Below, in pieces: positions 8,597 through 16,827 of a stretch of 64,000 nt of DNA. Positions within the stretch are counted from its first letter, which is position 1. Every line of letters begins with the position of its first letter. The stretch is from positions 248,001 through 312,000 of the forward strand of contig CBDFGS010000011.1 in assembly GCA_965247255.1 (NCBI GenBank), given 5' to 3'. The notes beneath the pieces were generated by a model that made no database searches, was not told the origin of the DNA, and was given only the letters and a program-made list of their open reading frames with translations. A program made the position numbers and the translations under genes. The stretch comes from CBDFGS01 sp965247255 (GTDB lineage Bacteria; Chloroflexota; Dehalococcoidia; Lucifugimonadales; CAUZJF01).

Positions 8597-9613
8597 TTAG
8601 TTGCTGGACAGCGTCGGCGCCCGGAGGGCGGGCGCGAGGTCCTGCTCCTCCAACCGGTACGCCTCTTTCTGGTAGATCTGTATTCGAAACTTCTGGTAGT
8701 CACAGACCCACATGCGGCCGTCGTCATCGACTTGCACCGACCTGGGGCCGGTGAAAAGCTTCTGCGGCTCCAGGTCGGTCATCTCCCGGAGGCGGAGCGC
8801 GAGCTTCATCGTCCACATCCTCTCGAGGGCCGACTTGGATATCGTGGCGTCCCCCAGGAATCTCTGGACGTAGCGTCCCTCGGGGGAGAAGAGCTGAACG
8901 CGGTTGGGACGGTCGACTACGTATATGTCGAAGTCTTTATCGACGTCCAGCCCCATTGGCCGGTCCAGCTGTCCCTCACCTTTTCCGGACTTGCCGAACT
9001 TGAACACGAACTCGCCGCCCGGGGTGAACTTCTGGATGCGGTCGTTGCGCCAGTCCGAAACGTAGACGTCGCCATCGGCATCGATTGCGATGCCCCAGGG
9101 CATGTTAAACTCCCCGTCCCCGTCTCCGAAGCTCCCCCAATTCATGAGGAACTTGCCATCCTTCGTGAACTTCTGGATGCGGTGGTTCAGGGAGTCGACC
9201 ACGTACATGTTCTCGTCGGCGTCGAAGACGATCCCCGCAGGCCGGTCGAGCTGGCCGTCCGCGGACCCGTGCTCGCCCCAATGGCCCAGGAACTCGCCGT
9301 CCTTGCTGAATGCGGTGATCCTGTGGACTGACTCGTCAGAAACATAGACATTCTCATCCGAGTCGACGATGATCGTATGTGGCCACACGAGGTGGTGGTC
9401 CTCGAGCGGTTCTCTTATGTCCTGGTTCCGTACGCCCATCTGTCCCAGGTCCTCTTCGTCATAGTTGATGATCTTGATGGGCGCCCACGTCAGCAGGTAT
9501 AACCGACCCTCCTTGCCGAAAGCAAGGTCGGTCGGCTGGTCGGTCAGATACTTGGTCCCGAGTGTCTTTACGTACGGGAATCCCGCTCTCAGTAGCGCGT
9601 GCGGCTTAGGCAT
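8597..9613 (-). CDS. NHL-repeat beta-propeller protein (paralogue C)
   Basis: 338 aa, near-duplicate of paralogue B: it opens MPKPHALLRAGFPYVKTLG and ends with the same EEQDLAPALRAPTLSSN tail. Five to six NHL repeats are evident (VYVSDESVHRITAFSKDGEF, MYVVDSLNHRIQKFTKDGKF, VYVSDWRNDRIQKFTPGGEF, IYVVDRPNRVQLFSPEGRY). There is no signal peptide and no catalytic motif. The stop lies 21 bases before DUF1800 gene B and the start 95 bases after the stop of DUF1800 gene C, so the three are probably one transcript. Confidence 0.86.
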   Translation of the reverse strand: MPKPHALLRAGFPYVKTLGTKYLTDQPTDLAFGKEGRLYLLTWAPIKIINYDEEDLGQMGVRNQDIREPLEDHHLVWPHTIIVDSDENVYVSDESVHRITAFSKDGEFLGHWGEHGSADGQLDRPAGIVFDADENMYVVDSLNHRIQKFTKDGKFLMNWGSFGDGDGEFNMPWGIAIDADGDVYVSDWRNDRIQKFTPGGEFVFKFGKSGKGEGQLDRPMGLDVDKDFDIYVVDRPNRVQLFSPEGRYVQRFLGDATISKSALERMWTMKLALRLREMTDLEPQKLFTGPRSVQVDDDGRMWVCDYQKFRIQIYQKEAYRLEEQDLAPALRAPTLSSN

Positions 9614-9708
9614 CAGACTTCACCTCGGCTTATCATGTCCGGTCGCCGTCTCTTAATCCGTTCCCAGCGGGGGAGGGCCGGGATGGAGGAGGGACCTCCA
9701 TCACGCCG

Positions 9709-11082
9709 TTATGCGAACTGAAACTCCCTGGTCGAGACGATTAGCTGAAGCATTCGCAGCACGCGGCCGTCGGTCTGCGCGCCATTGCCGGCTGGGAAGG
9801 GACCATCGGCCCTCGCGTGGCCCAACAGGCTTTCCCTCGTATCACCCTCGACCTCCAGGAAGCCAAGCAGCTCGAGACACCTGTCGACGAACTCCTCCGG
9901 GGACAGGTCTCGCCCCGCAGCCCCCACGCGTTCGACAAGGTCCTGTAGGCCGGGCGATGTGCCGTCCTGCATCTCGCTGATTGCAAAGTTGATCCGCTCG
10001 TTCAGTGTGCCGCCGTCGATCCACTCTGTGCCGGTGTGCCATCCCTCGACCGTAAGAGGATTGATCAGCGTCTGGCCCATGGTGTGGGTCGCCTCGCTGT
10101 ATCTGCTGAGCCCCTTGTCGGGGAACGTGAACCTGCCTTCGAGTCGCATAAGCCCAGTCACCAGTTCCGTTGGGCTTTTGACCTTCTTGAACCTCGCCCG
10201 CTTGAAAAAACCGGAGTTGAACAGCGCCCTCAGCATAGGGCGAATTTGGCCTTCGGTGGAAAGATAGATCTCAGAGAGAGTGTCTATCGCATCGGGGTCC
10301 CGCGGGGCCACCTCGTTCCACGAGGCCACCGTAGGCTCGTCGGCGACAAAGAAGTCGTAGAGCTTCCTGGCGATAAACCGGGCCGTGGCGGGCTGCTTTA
10401 CGATGACGTCGATGAGGTCCTCGCCGTTGAAGCGCGCCGTCTCGCCAAGGAAGCTCTTCTCCCCGTCGTCGTGCTCGTCTTCCTCGAATATGAAGTCGGG
10501 GCTCGTACGACCGTATGGCGTAGTGCCCGGAATGACCGACCTGAAGCTCCAGCCCGTGAATGACCGGGTCGAAGCCTTGACGTCGTCCTCCGTGTAGTTC
10601 CCGACGCCCATGGAGAATAGCTCGAGCAGTTCGCGCCCGTAGTTCTCGTTAGGCTCCTTCTTGAAGTTCTCCTGGTTATCCAACCAGAAGATCATCGCCG
10701 GGTCGGCGGACACGCCGGTGAGGATAGTACGTAGATCGCTCAGGGCGTCCTGGCGGAAGCTCGCAATCTGTGACCGCCCCGGCTCGTGGGAGCCGGACTT
10801 GGAGAACCCTACCGCCAGCAAATGGTGCCAGAAGAGCGTCATCTTCTCGTTTAGCGGCGTCCCGGTGTTCGCCATGCGGTAGAACCACCACGAATGCCAA
10901 TTTATCTTGTAGTATCGTTCCAGCAGGTCCTCGTCGAAATCGTGAGATTCCTCGGGACTGAGCAGCCATTCCACCACGGCCTCGTACCCCATGGCGGCGT
11001 AGGCTTCCAGCTCCTTCGGAGTGGCGCTGAAGCCGGCCCGTCGCATTAGGTGTGCGTACAGAGAGAGGTCGTCAGCGGGCAT
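9709..11082 (-). CDS. DUF1800 family protein (paralogue C)
   Basis: 457 aa, first gene of the DUF1800/NHL run. The start ATG at 11082 is preceded by AAGGAGAG at good spacing. It opens MPADDLSLYAHLMRRAGFSA without a signal peptide and carries all family landmarks (KMTLFWHHLLAVGFSKSG, DPAMIFWLDNQEN, PNENYGRELLELFSMGVGNY, RSFTGWSF, INPLTVEGWHTGTEWIDGGT). It is closely related to paralogue B. The C-terminal block (SPEEFVDRCLELLGFLEVEG and RMLQLIVSTREFQFA) is also conserved among all three. Function unknown. Confidence 0.88.
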   Translation of the reverse strand: MPADDLSLYAHLMRRAGFSATPKELEAYAAMGYEAVVEWLLSPEESHDFDEDLLERYYKINWHSWWFYRMANTGTPLNEKMTLFWHHLLAVGFSKSGSHEPGRSQIASFRQDALSDLRTILTGVSADPAMIFWLDNQENFKKEPNENYGRELLELFSMGVGNYTEDDVKASTRSFTGWSFRSVIPGTTPYGRTSPDFIFEEDEHDDGEKSFLGETARFNGEDLIDVIVKQPATARFIARKLYDFFVADEPTVASWNEVAPRDPDAIDTLSEIYLSTEGQIRPMLRALFNSGFFKRARFKKVKSPTELVTGLMRLEGRFTFPDKGLSRYSEATHTMGQTLINPLTVEGWHTGTEWIDGGTLNERINFAISEMQDGTSPGLQDLVERVGAAGRDLSPEEFVDRCLELLGFLEVEGDTRESLLGHARADGPFPAGNGAQTDGRVLRMLQLIVSTREFQFA

Positions 11083-11187
11083 AGCTACTCTCCTTGAATA
11101 CGAGTCTAGGCGGAGTGCTCAAGACCATTCTAACCCAACGGCACAAGCCCCGTTGCGAGCGGCGACGAAGAAATACGACGAGTGTCT

Positions 11188-12303
11188 CTACCCCATTGTG
11201 TCGGGGCGCTGCGGGCTCCGGATAGGCTCGCGCCAGGGATAGACCCCGCCCTCATACACTCTCGGGCCGAGCTTGAAGTGCCGCGCTTGCTCTAGGGTCT
11301 CTATGAAGGGCATGTTGGGGTCGAACCACCGGTCCGACCCGCGAGGTCGAGGGCCCGCCTTGGAGACGTGGCCGAAGGCCGGACGGCCGATGACTTCCTC
11401 GAGCATCCAGACGCAGTCGATCAGGCGGTCGAGGTCCACACCGGTGTCGACTCCCATGTCCTCGAGCAGGTGCATGAAGTCCTCGGTCGGCACCATGCCT
11501 GTGGCGCGGCCCGTTCCGCAGTACGGGCAGCCGCCGATGCCCCCGAGGGTGCCGTCGAGCTCAAGGGTGTCCTCGGGCTTGAGGACGCGCATGGCCGCGT
11601 AGGCCGACGTCAACGCCATTCCTCGTGCGTCGTGCAGGTGCAGCCAGAAGCGCTTGATGTTCGGCCAGCGGTCCTTGATCGCGACGATCTGCTCCTCGAC
11701 CCGGTGAGGCGTGTTCCACGCCATCGGGTCCAGCAGGCTGACCTTCGTCACCGCGATACCCGCCTCGTCCCAGAGTGCGTGGCCCCGCTCGAGCACGTCC
11801 ATGCGCTGCTCGAGGGTGAACTCTCCAACAAAGTTCGAGCCCCAAGCGGCGGCGACCCCGGTCCCCGCCTCCGTAACCCCTCGCTCCTGCGCCGAGGCGA
11901 CTATCTGGGGCCAGCGCTCCAGCTCTTGCTCCTGAGAGCGGTTGAAGTTCCGCCGCGCGAAGACGTCGCACAGGTGGTAGCTCAGCGTCGGGTTAGCGTC
12001 CTCGATGGTCAGCGGCGGCACGTACTGCCGGGCGCGCTCGACAGCCTTCTCGTTCATCAGCAGCGCGGTGTACTCGACCCCGGGGCGTGGCCGGAACCGT
12101 TGCACGACTTCGTCGATGCGCGCCATCTGCGGCGTGTAGCGGGGGCTGACGAACGACCCGACGACGATGCGTTTCAGCCCGGTGTCGCTCAGGGCTTCCA
12201 GCAGGCGGACCTTGTCGTCGACGGAGATGGCCGCGTCCTCGATCTGCATGCCCTCGCGCATGCACTCCTCTTTGTACTCCACGGCGGGCCATCGGAAGTC
12301 CAT
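11188..12303 (-). CDS. HMG-CoA lyase-like aldolase (HMGL family)
   Basis: 371-aa TIM-barrel protein of the HMGL/pyruvate carboxyltransferase family. Landmarks: ECMREGMQIED near the N terminus, the metal-binding strand HLHDARGMALTSAY, and the catalytic-cysteine loop GGIGGCPYCGTGRATG followed by TEDFMHLLEDMG, the arrangement of hydroxymethylglutaryl-CoA lyases. In classical HMG-CoA lyases the N-terminal motif is RDG, where the Asp binds metal; here it is REG. It probably cleaves or makes a C-C bond in an acyl-CoA or 2-hydroxy acid; HMG-CoA lyase is the best guess, citramalate or other lyase possible. It is transcribed away from moaD. Confidence 0.75.
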   Translation of the reverse strand: MDFRWPAVEYKEECMREGMQIEDAAISVDDKVRLLEALSDTGLKRIVVGSFVSPRYTPQMARIDEVVQRFRPRPGVEYTALLMNEKAVERARQYVPPLTIEDANPTLSYHLCDVFARRNFNRSQEQELERWPQIVASAQERGVTEAGTGVAAAWGSNFVGEFTLEQRMDVLERGHALWDEAGIAVTKVSLLDPMAWNTPHRVEEQIVAIKDRWPNIKRFWLHLHDARGMALTSAYAAMRVLKPEDTLELDGTLGGIGGCPYCGTGRATGMVPTEDFMHLLEDMGVDTGVDLDRLIDCVWMLEEVIGRPAFGHVSKAGPRPRGSDRWFDPNMPFIETLEQARHFKLGPRVYEGGVYPWREPIRSPQRPDTMG

Positions 12304-12401
12304 TTGGTGCGAGAGTGTAAGGGGTGGGCGATGAAACGTAAAGAGAAAGGAGTAGCAGGCCGGTTGCTGCCTCTCCCTCTACGTCTATGGCATATTGTGC
12401 G

Positions 12402-12410
12402 TGCTACAAT
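12402..12410 (+). promoter_or_regulatory. extended -10 element upstream of moaD
   Basis: TGCTACAAT, an extended -10 (TGn plus TACAAT) in the divergent region between the HMGL-like gene and moaD. No good -35 sits 17 bases upstream, as expected for an extended -10 promoter. The same nonamer occurs at 51724 and 59359 ahead of other plus-strand genes. Confidence 0.45.
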
Positions 12411-12453
12411 TGTAGCTGTCACGCCTATGACGAACACCCACGGAGGCAGGGCA

Positions 12454-12759
12454 CTGAACGTCACCGTCAAACTCTTCGCCAGCTATCGGGAAAAGGTGGG
12501 TAGCGGCGAGCTAATGCTAGACTTGCCGCAAGGCGCGACGGCCGGCGGCCTGGCAGCTGAGATTACGAGGCGCTATCCCGACCTGATCGCCGACCCTGGC
12601 AGGCTCGTCGTCGCTGTGAACCAGGAGTACCGGGAGCACGCTTACGTCCTTGCGTCCGGAGACGAGGTTGCGCTAATCCCACCGGTTAGCGGTGGAGCCG
12701 CGACCTCACGCCCAGGCCGCGGTGAGGTTTTAGGAGACCACGATGATCTTGGTCACTGA
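12454..12759 (+). CDS. moaD: molybdopterin synthase small subunit, MoaD-like
   Basis: Ubiquitin-fold sulfur carrier of molybdenum cofactor synthesis: LNVTVKLFASYREKVGSGEL at the start, VAVNQEYREHAYVLASGDEV, and IPPVSGG, where MoaD normally ends. Here the frame does not stop at Gly-Gly but runs on for about 22 residues (AATSRPGRGEVLGDHDDLGH), overlapping moaE by 17 bases in another frame. The preferred start is CTG at 12454, eight bases behind GGAGG and at the usual MoaD N terminus; an in-frame ATG at 12427 lacks a ribosome site. The free C-terminal Gly-Gly is needed for thiocarboxylation, so the tail must be removed or the sequence contains a frameshift. Confidence 0.75.
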   Translation: MNVTVKLFASYREKVGSGELMLDLPQGATAGGLAAEITRRYPDLIADPGRLVVAVNQEYREHAYVLASGDEVALIPPVSGGAATSRPGRGEVLGDHDDLGH

Positions 12760-13198
12760 CGATAAGCTCGACCCCGAGGCCATCACCGCCCAAGTCAGGA
12801 AGCCGACGAGCGGCGCCGTCGTTACGTTCCTGGGGACGACCCGCAGCGTTACCGGCGACCGCAAGGTCCTGCACCTGGAATACGAGGCGTACAGGCCCAT
12901 GGCCGACAACAAGCTCGCGGAGATCGCCGACGAGATGAAGGCGAAGTGGCCGGTCGAGGGCGTCGCAATCGCCCACAGGACCGGCCGGCTCGAGATCGAG
13001 GAGATTAGCCTCGTCGTTGCTGTCTCGTCGGGCCACCGGAAGGACGCCTTCGAGGCGTGCCACTACGCCGTCGACCGCATCAAGCGCACCGTGCCCGTCT
13101 GGAAGAAGGAGTACTTTGAAGGCGGCGAGGTCTGGGTCGAGAGCCCGGAGGACGTCGCAGCGCGGGAAGCCGCCGAGGCGACGGCGGGCTCGGGCTGA
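12743..13198 (+). CDS. moaE: molybdopterin synthase catalytic subunit MoaE
   Basis: 151 aa, normal for MoaE. With MoaD thiocarboxylate it converts cyclic pyranopterin monophosphate into molybdopterin. Landmarks: SGAVVTFLGTTRSVTGDRKV, LEYEAYRPMADNKLAEIADE, AIAHRTGRLEIEEISLVVAV, SSGHRKDAFEACHYAVDRIK, and the active-site lysine region VPVWKKEYFEGG. The ATG is preceded by AGGAG and lies inside the moaD tail, so the two are translationally coupled. No other molybdenum-cofactor gene is in the window. A 14-bp direct repeat (TGACGACCTCGAAC) spans the stop codon and is repeated at once downstream. Confidence 0.93.
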   Translation: MILVTDDKLDPEAITAQVRKPTSGAVVTFLGTTRSVTGDRKVLHLEYEAYRPMADNKLAEIADEMKAKWPVEGVAIAHRTGRLEIEEISLVVAVSSGHRKDAFEACHYAVDRIKRTVPVWKKEYFEGGEVWVESPEDVAAREAAEATAGSG

Positions 13199-13252
13199 CG
13201 ACCTCGAACTGACGACCTCGAACGGTCCAGCGTCCCCCGTTTCTCTCGTAGA

Positions 13253-13271
13253 GGCAGGTTTCAAACCTGCC
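13253..13271. repeat. 19-bp palindrome between moaE and glyA
   Basis: GGCAGGTTT-C-AAACCTGCC is a perfect 9-bp inverted repeat with a one-base centre. There is no T-run, so it is more likely a dispersed palindromic element than a terminator. It lies about 30 bases upstream of the glyA -10 sequence. Confidence 0.6.
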
Positions 13272-13300
13272 CTCCACTTCCATGACCACACCCGCGAATC

Positions 13301-13309
13301 CGCTATAAT
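13301..13309 (+). promoter_or_regulatory. -10 element upstream of glyA
   Basis: CGCTATAAT containing a consensus TATAAT (13304-13309), 34 bases before the glyA ATG. No convincing -35 is seen at 16-18 bases upstream. Confidence 0.5.
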
Positions 13310-13342
13310 GCCGCCCTAGCTTTCCCTCTGGAGACACGCTCT

Positions 13343-14875
13343 ATGACCACTGTCAGCACGCCCTCGCCCCTTGCAAAATACCTCACAGACGCTGCCGACT
13401 CACGCAAGACCCCAGACCCGGGTTTCATCGGCTACCTGGCGGCGCTGGAAAGCATGAGTGCGGCCGCACCCGAGATCGCAAAGGCCATCGTGGCGGAGCT
13501 GGCCGACCAGCGAAGCAACCTGAAGATGATCGCCAGCGAGAACTATTCTTCCCTCGCCGTGCAGCTTGCTCAGGGCAACCTCTTCACCGACAAGTACGCG
13601 GAGGGCTACCCCTACCACCGCTTCTACGCCGGGTGCGACAACGTCGACGAGATCGAGGGGCGCGCCGCCGAACTCGCCTGCGCCCTCTTCGGCGCGGAGC
13701 ACGCCTACGTGCAGCCCCATTCGGGCGCCGACGCAAACCTGGTCGCCTTCTGGGCTATCCTGACCGCGCGGGTGCAGGCGCCGTTCATGGAGAAGGCGGG
13801 CACCGCGGACCCCTCGGCGCTGTCAGACAGCGATTGGCGCGAGCTCAGGACCTCTCTCGGTAACCAGCGGCTCCTGGGCATGGACTATTACTCGGGCGGC
13901 CACCTCACTCACGGCTACAGGCACAACATCTCAGGCAAGATGTTCGACGTGGAGACCTACGCGGTGGACCGCGAAACGAAGCTGATCGACTACGACGCGG
14001 TGCGCGAGCAGGCCAGGCGGTTCAAGCCTCTCATCCTGCTGGCGGGTTACAGCGCCTATCCGCGGCACATCGACTTCAGCCTCTTCAAGGAGATCGCTGA
14101 CGAGGTCGGGGCTGTCTTCATGGTGGACATGGCCCACTTCTCCGGCCTCGTCGCCGGCGGCGTGTTCACCGGCGACAACGACCCGGTGGCCCACGCCGAC
14201 GTGGTGACGACAACGACACACAAGACCCTACGGGGCCCAAGAGGCGGCATGGTCCTGTGCCGGGAGGAGTTCGCCGAGCAGGTGGACAAGGGCTGTCCGC
14301 TGGTGCTCGGCGGCCCGCTGCCGCACGTGATCGCCGCCAAGGCCGTCGCCTTTTCGGAGGCCAGCCGCCCCGAGTTCAAGGACTACGCGGTGCGCATCGT
14401 CGAGAACGCATCGGCGCTCGCCGGACACGCGATCGAGGAGGGGCTGCAAGTGCTGACCGGCGGCACCGACAACCACCTGATGCTGATAGACGTAACGCCT
14501 TTCGGGTTGACCGGCCGCCAGGCGGAGTCCGCCGTGCGCGAGGCTCGGATTACCCTCAACCGCAACGCGCTCCCGTTCGACGCCAACGGCCCCTGGTACA
14601 CGAGCGGCCTTCGCCTCGGCACCCCCGCGCTTACCACCCTGGGCATGGGAACGGGCGAGATGAAACAGGTCGCCACGGTCCTGAAGTCGGTGCTTTCGAG
14701 TACCAGCGCGTCCAAAATAACGAAGGGCAAGAGCGCAGGGACGACCAGCAAGGCGCGTTACGGCACCGACGAGGGCGCCCTGGAGGCCGCCCGCTCACGC
14801 GTGGCCGGTCTGCTGTCGCGCTTCCCCCTCTACCCGGAGATCGACCTGGAGTACCTACAACAGTCGTTCGGGTAG
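13343..14875 (+). CDS. glyA: serine hydroxymethyltransferase, long form
   Basis: PLP enzyme interconverting serine and glycine with tetrahydrofolate, the main source of one-carbon units. Landmarks: LKMIASENYSSLAVQLAQGN, the tyrosine-rich DKYAEGYPYHRFYAGCDNVD, VDMAHFSGLVAGGVF, and the PLP-lysine loop TTTTHKTLRGPRGGMVLC. At 510 aa it is about 90 residues longer than typical bacterial GlyA; extra sequence lies after the VQPHSGADAN segment (around residues 140-175) and near the C terminus. Long GlyA forms are known in some bacteria (for example chlamydiae), so this is family variation and not a fusion. The ATG is preceded by GGAG and by a TATAAT 34 bases upstream. Confidence 0.95.
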   Translation: MTTVSTPSPLAKYLTDAADSRKTPDPGFIGYLAALESMSAAAPEIAKAIVAELADQRSNLKMIASENYSSLAVQLAQGNLFTDKYAEGYPYHRFYAGCDNVDEIEGRAAELACALFGAEHAYVQPHSGADANLVAFWAILTARVQAPFMEKAGTADPSALSDSDWRELRTSLGNQRLLGMDYYSGGHLTHGYRHNISGKMFDVETYAVDRETKLIDYDAVREQARRFKPLILLAGYSAYPRHIDFSLFKEIADEVGAVFMVDMAHFSGLVAGGVFTGDNDPVAHADVVTTTTHKTLRGPRGGMVLCREEFAEQVDKGCPLVLGGPLPHVIAAKAVAFSEASRPEFKDYAVRIVENASALAGHAIEEGLQVLTGGTDNHLMLIDVTPFGLTGRQAESAVREARITLNRNALPFDANGPWYTSGLRLGTPALTTLGMGTGEMKQVATVLKSVLSSTSASKITKGKSAGTTSKARYGTDEGALEAARSRVAGLLSRFPLYPEIDLEYLQQSFG

Positions 14876-15294
14876 GGCGCGCTGCTTATATCCCCCCATG
14901 ACGACAGCAGCTTTGCACGAAATGTGTCGCTCCGGGGGCGAGCCGTCCTACGACAGGCTCACGACGGACGGTGATGATTGAAGCACGTTCATATAAGCCG
15001 CGCGGCTCATATCCCCCTTTGGCCTCATATTCCCCCTTTGCAAAGGGGGATTAAGGGGGATTTTCCGTCGCGCCACTACGCCCTGGAAGACCTGTCACAC
15101 GTAGGGTAGCGCGCGAAATGTGGTCTCAAAAACGAGCGCTTGACATGTGGAGCGCTCTGCCTTCGCTGGCGCTGCTTCTGCCCCCTCCTAACCCTGTCCT
15201 CTCAGCGTTCTCCGCGCCCTCTGCGGTAAGCCCTCTGCTTTCCCCCAACCGCCCCCCTCTGTGATCTCCGTCCCCTCTGTGGTGAATTCCCGTC
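14876..15294. repeat. intergenic repeat-rich region between glyA and the FAH gene
   Basis: 419 bases between convergent genes, no credible gene. It contains a perfect 18-bp palindrome CCCCCTTTGCAAAGGGGG (15032-15049) flanked by further copies of ATCCCCCTTT/AAGGGGGAT, and later two related stretches of the type CTCTGYGGTRA (15178-15300) that look like diverged copies of one another. All resemble short dispersed intergenic repeats of environmental bacteria. Confidence 0.6.
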
Positions 15295-16227
15295 CTACTC
15301 CTCCAGCACGACGTGGTTGCGCAGCGTCCCGATGCCCTCAATCGTCGCCTCGATGACATCGCCGGGCTCGAGAGGCTTTGCGGCGCCCGCGCCGCCGGTG
15401 GTGATTATGTCGCCGGGGCGCAGCACAAACCATTTGGACACTTCGGCGATCATTGTCGGGATGGAGAATACGAGTTTGCTCGTACTGCCCTCTCGCACCT
15501 CCTCGCCGTTGATCCGGAAGCTCAGCCTAAGGTTGTCGCGGTCGGAGACCTGGTCCTTGGGGACGATCCAGGGGCCTACCGGAGCGCTGGTCTCGAAGAC
15601 CTTGTACCGTGGGCCCTTGTCCTTCACGGCGCGCAGGGTAAGATCGTTGAAGACCGTGTAGCCCCAGATGTGGTCTTCGATCTGGTTCTCGGGGATGCTG
15701 CGGCCGCCCTTGCCCATCACCACGGTCAGCTCGGTGTCGTAGACCATAGGGTCGGGGTGGTAGACCTTCGGGATCACCACGGGGTCGTCGGGCCCGACCA
15801 CCACCTGGCTCATCTTGTGGAACAGCCCTGGCTCGGAGGGCTGCTCCGACCCGCCTAGCGCGGCGTGACTCTCGTACGTGTCGCCCATGCATATCACTTT
15901 CGTGGAAGGCAGGATAGGGGCGAGGAGCCGGACTTCCTTGGTGCTGTATCGCAGCGGCTCTCCTGCCGGTCCGGTCGACGTCCCGTGCTCCAGGACCCAT
16001 TGCAGGCCGCGTCTGGCGGCCGCGAGAACGGCGCCCCCGCCGACGATGAACTCCTCAAGGCTAGGCGGTGCAAGGGTGGCCGCTAGTTGGTACGCGTCCT
16101 TGATCGCGTTCTCGCTGGAAAGCTGCTCGACGCAGCACAGGTTCAGGTCGTAGACGCTGCCGTCGACCACGCTTCCGACCCTACTGCCTGCCTCGCCCTC
16201 ATAGACGCACACCTTCAGTTCCTGCAT
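15295..16227 (-). CDS. fumarylacetoacetate hydrolase family protein
   Basis: 310 aa. The C-terminal FAH domain shows ILPSTKVICMGDTYESHAAL, the metal-site segment MVYDTELTVVMGKGGRSI, then IWGYTVFNDLTLRAVKDKGP, GPWIVPKDQV, LSFRINGEEVREGSTSKLVF and the closing LRPGDIITTGGAGAAKPLEP. The first 90 residues form the usual N-terminal beta-domain. Members hydrolyse or decarboxylate 2-oxo acids (acylpyruvases, homoprotocatechuate-pathway isomerases, 2-keto-3-deoxy sugar-acid hydrolases); the substrate is not evident. It is monocistronic here and convergent with glyA. Confidence 0.88.
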   Translation of the reverse strand: MQELKVCVYEGEAGSRVGSVVDGSVYDLNLCCVEQLSSENAIKDAYQLAATLAPPSLEEFIVGGGAVLAAARRGLQWVLEHGTSTGPAGEPLRYSTKEVRLLAPILPSTKVICMGDTYESHAALGGSEQPSEPGLFHKMSQVVVGPDDPVVIPKVYHPDPMVYDTELTVVMGKGGRSIPENQIEDHIWGYTVFNDLTLRAVKDKGPRYKVFETSAPVGPWIVPKDQVSDRDNLRLSFRINGEEVREGSTSKLVFSIPTMIAEVSKWFVLRPGDIITTGGAGAAKPLEPGDVIEATIEGIGTLRNHVVLEE

Positions 16228-16827
16228 TCACGGACCTCCTGTCCTATGTGGTTTGATCGCTGACGCGGCGGCGGCAACCTCGAGACTCCAAGACAGTCCA
16301 CCTGCACGGGAATCTCTGTAGAAAGGCGACGGACCCACGCTCGGTCACCCTGAGTCCCGCCTCGGGACGAAGGGTCTAAGAGCGCTGGCGGCCAGATCGT
16401 CGCCGTTACTCAGCAGCCATGGCTCTTGGATTCCTCGCTGAGCTCGGAATGACATTGCCGAGCGACCCCCTTGTTTGGCGAGACCACACGCTACCACATC
16501 GCGCGCAGTCGGGGCTACTGGGCTCCGCGATTCTTCTGTAGCCTAATGGAGCCCCAGACGGGCGTCAGCATATTACTTCGGTAGTGAGCCGAAGCTCAGC
16601 ATGCCATTCGCGGCAAAGGGCGCGACAGCCGCGTGCACACCGATGGCACCGCCTCCTTGATTCACGACGGAATGCCATCTATATGCGGGCGTTTCACAGG
16701 CACACTAAATCCCCCCTGCGCAGTGGCTCGCTCGCCCGCCGCCGTTTCCTTGTACCATGTTGCCGGCGTTTCGGCGTCCGTCGTGGCGTCCTTGTAACAG
16801 CCCCGACCGCAATCGGAGGTCCCTCGA
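16228..16827. repeat. intergenic region carrying dispersed repeat R1, copy 1 (16344-16454)
   Basis: 600 bases without a credible gene. Bases 16344-16454 are a copy of a dispersed repeat that starts GTCACCCTGAG, has AAGGGTCTAAG about 30 bases in, and ends TTCCTCGCTGAGCTCGGAATG. Other copies are at 39048-39160, 39179-39291 and, reversed, 56362-56472. The ends are inverse-complementary in part (CCTGAG...AAGGGTC; GATTCCTCGCTGAG...CTCGGAA), so each half can fold. GGAGG just before 16828 is the ribosome site of the next gene. The rest shows nothing I can name. Confidence 0.75.

Noticed and set aside
11368..12426. Upstream extension of the moaD frame through the HMGL-like gene
   Set aside because: This part is antisense to the HMGL-like gene; only the part after 12427 or 12454 shows MoaD sequence.
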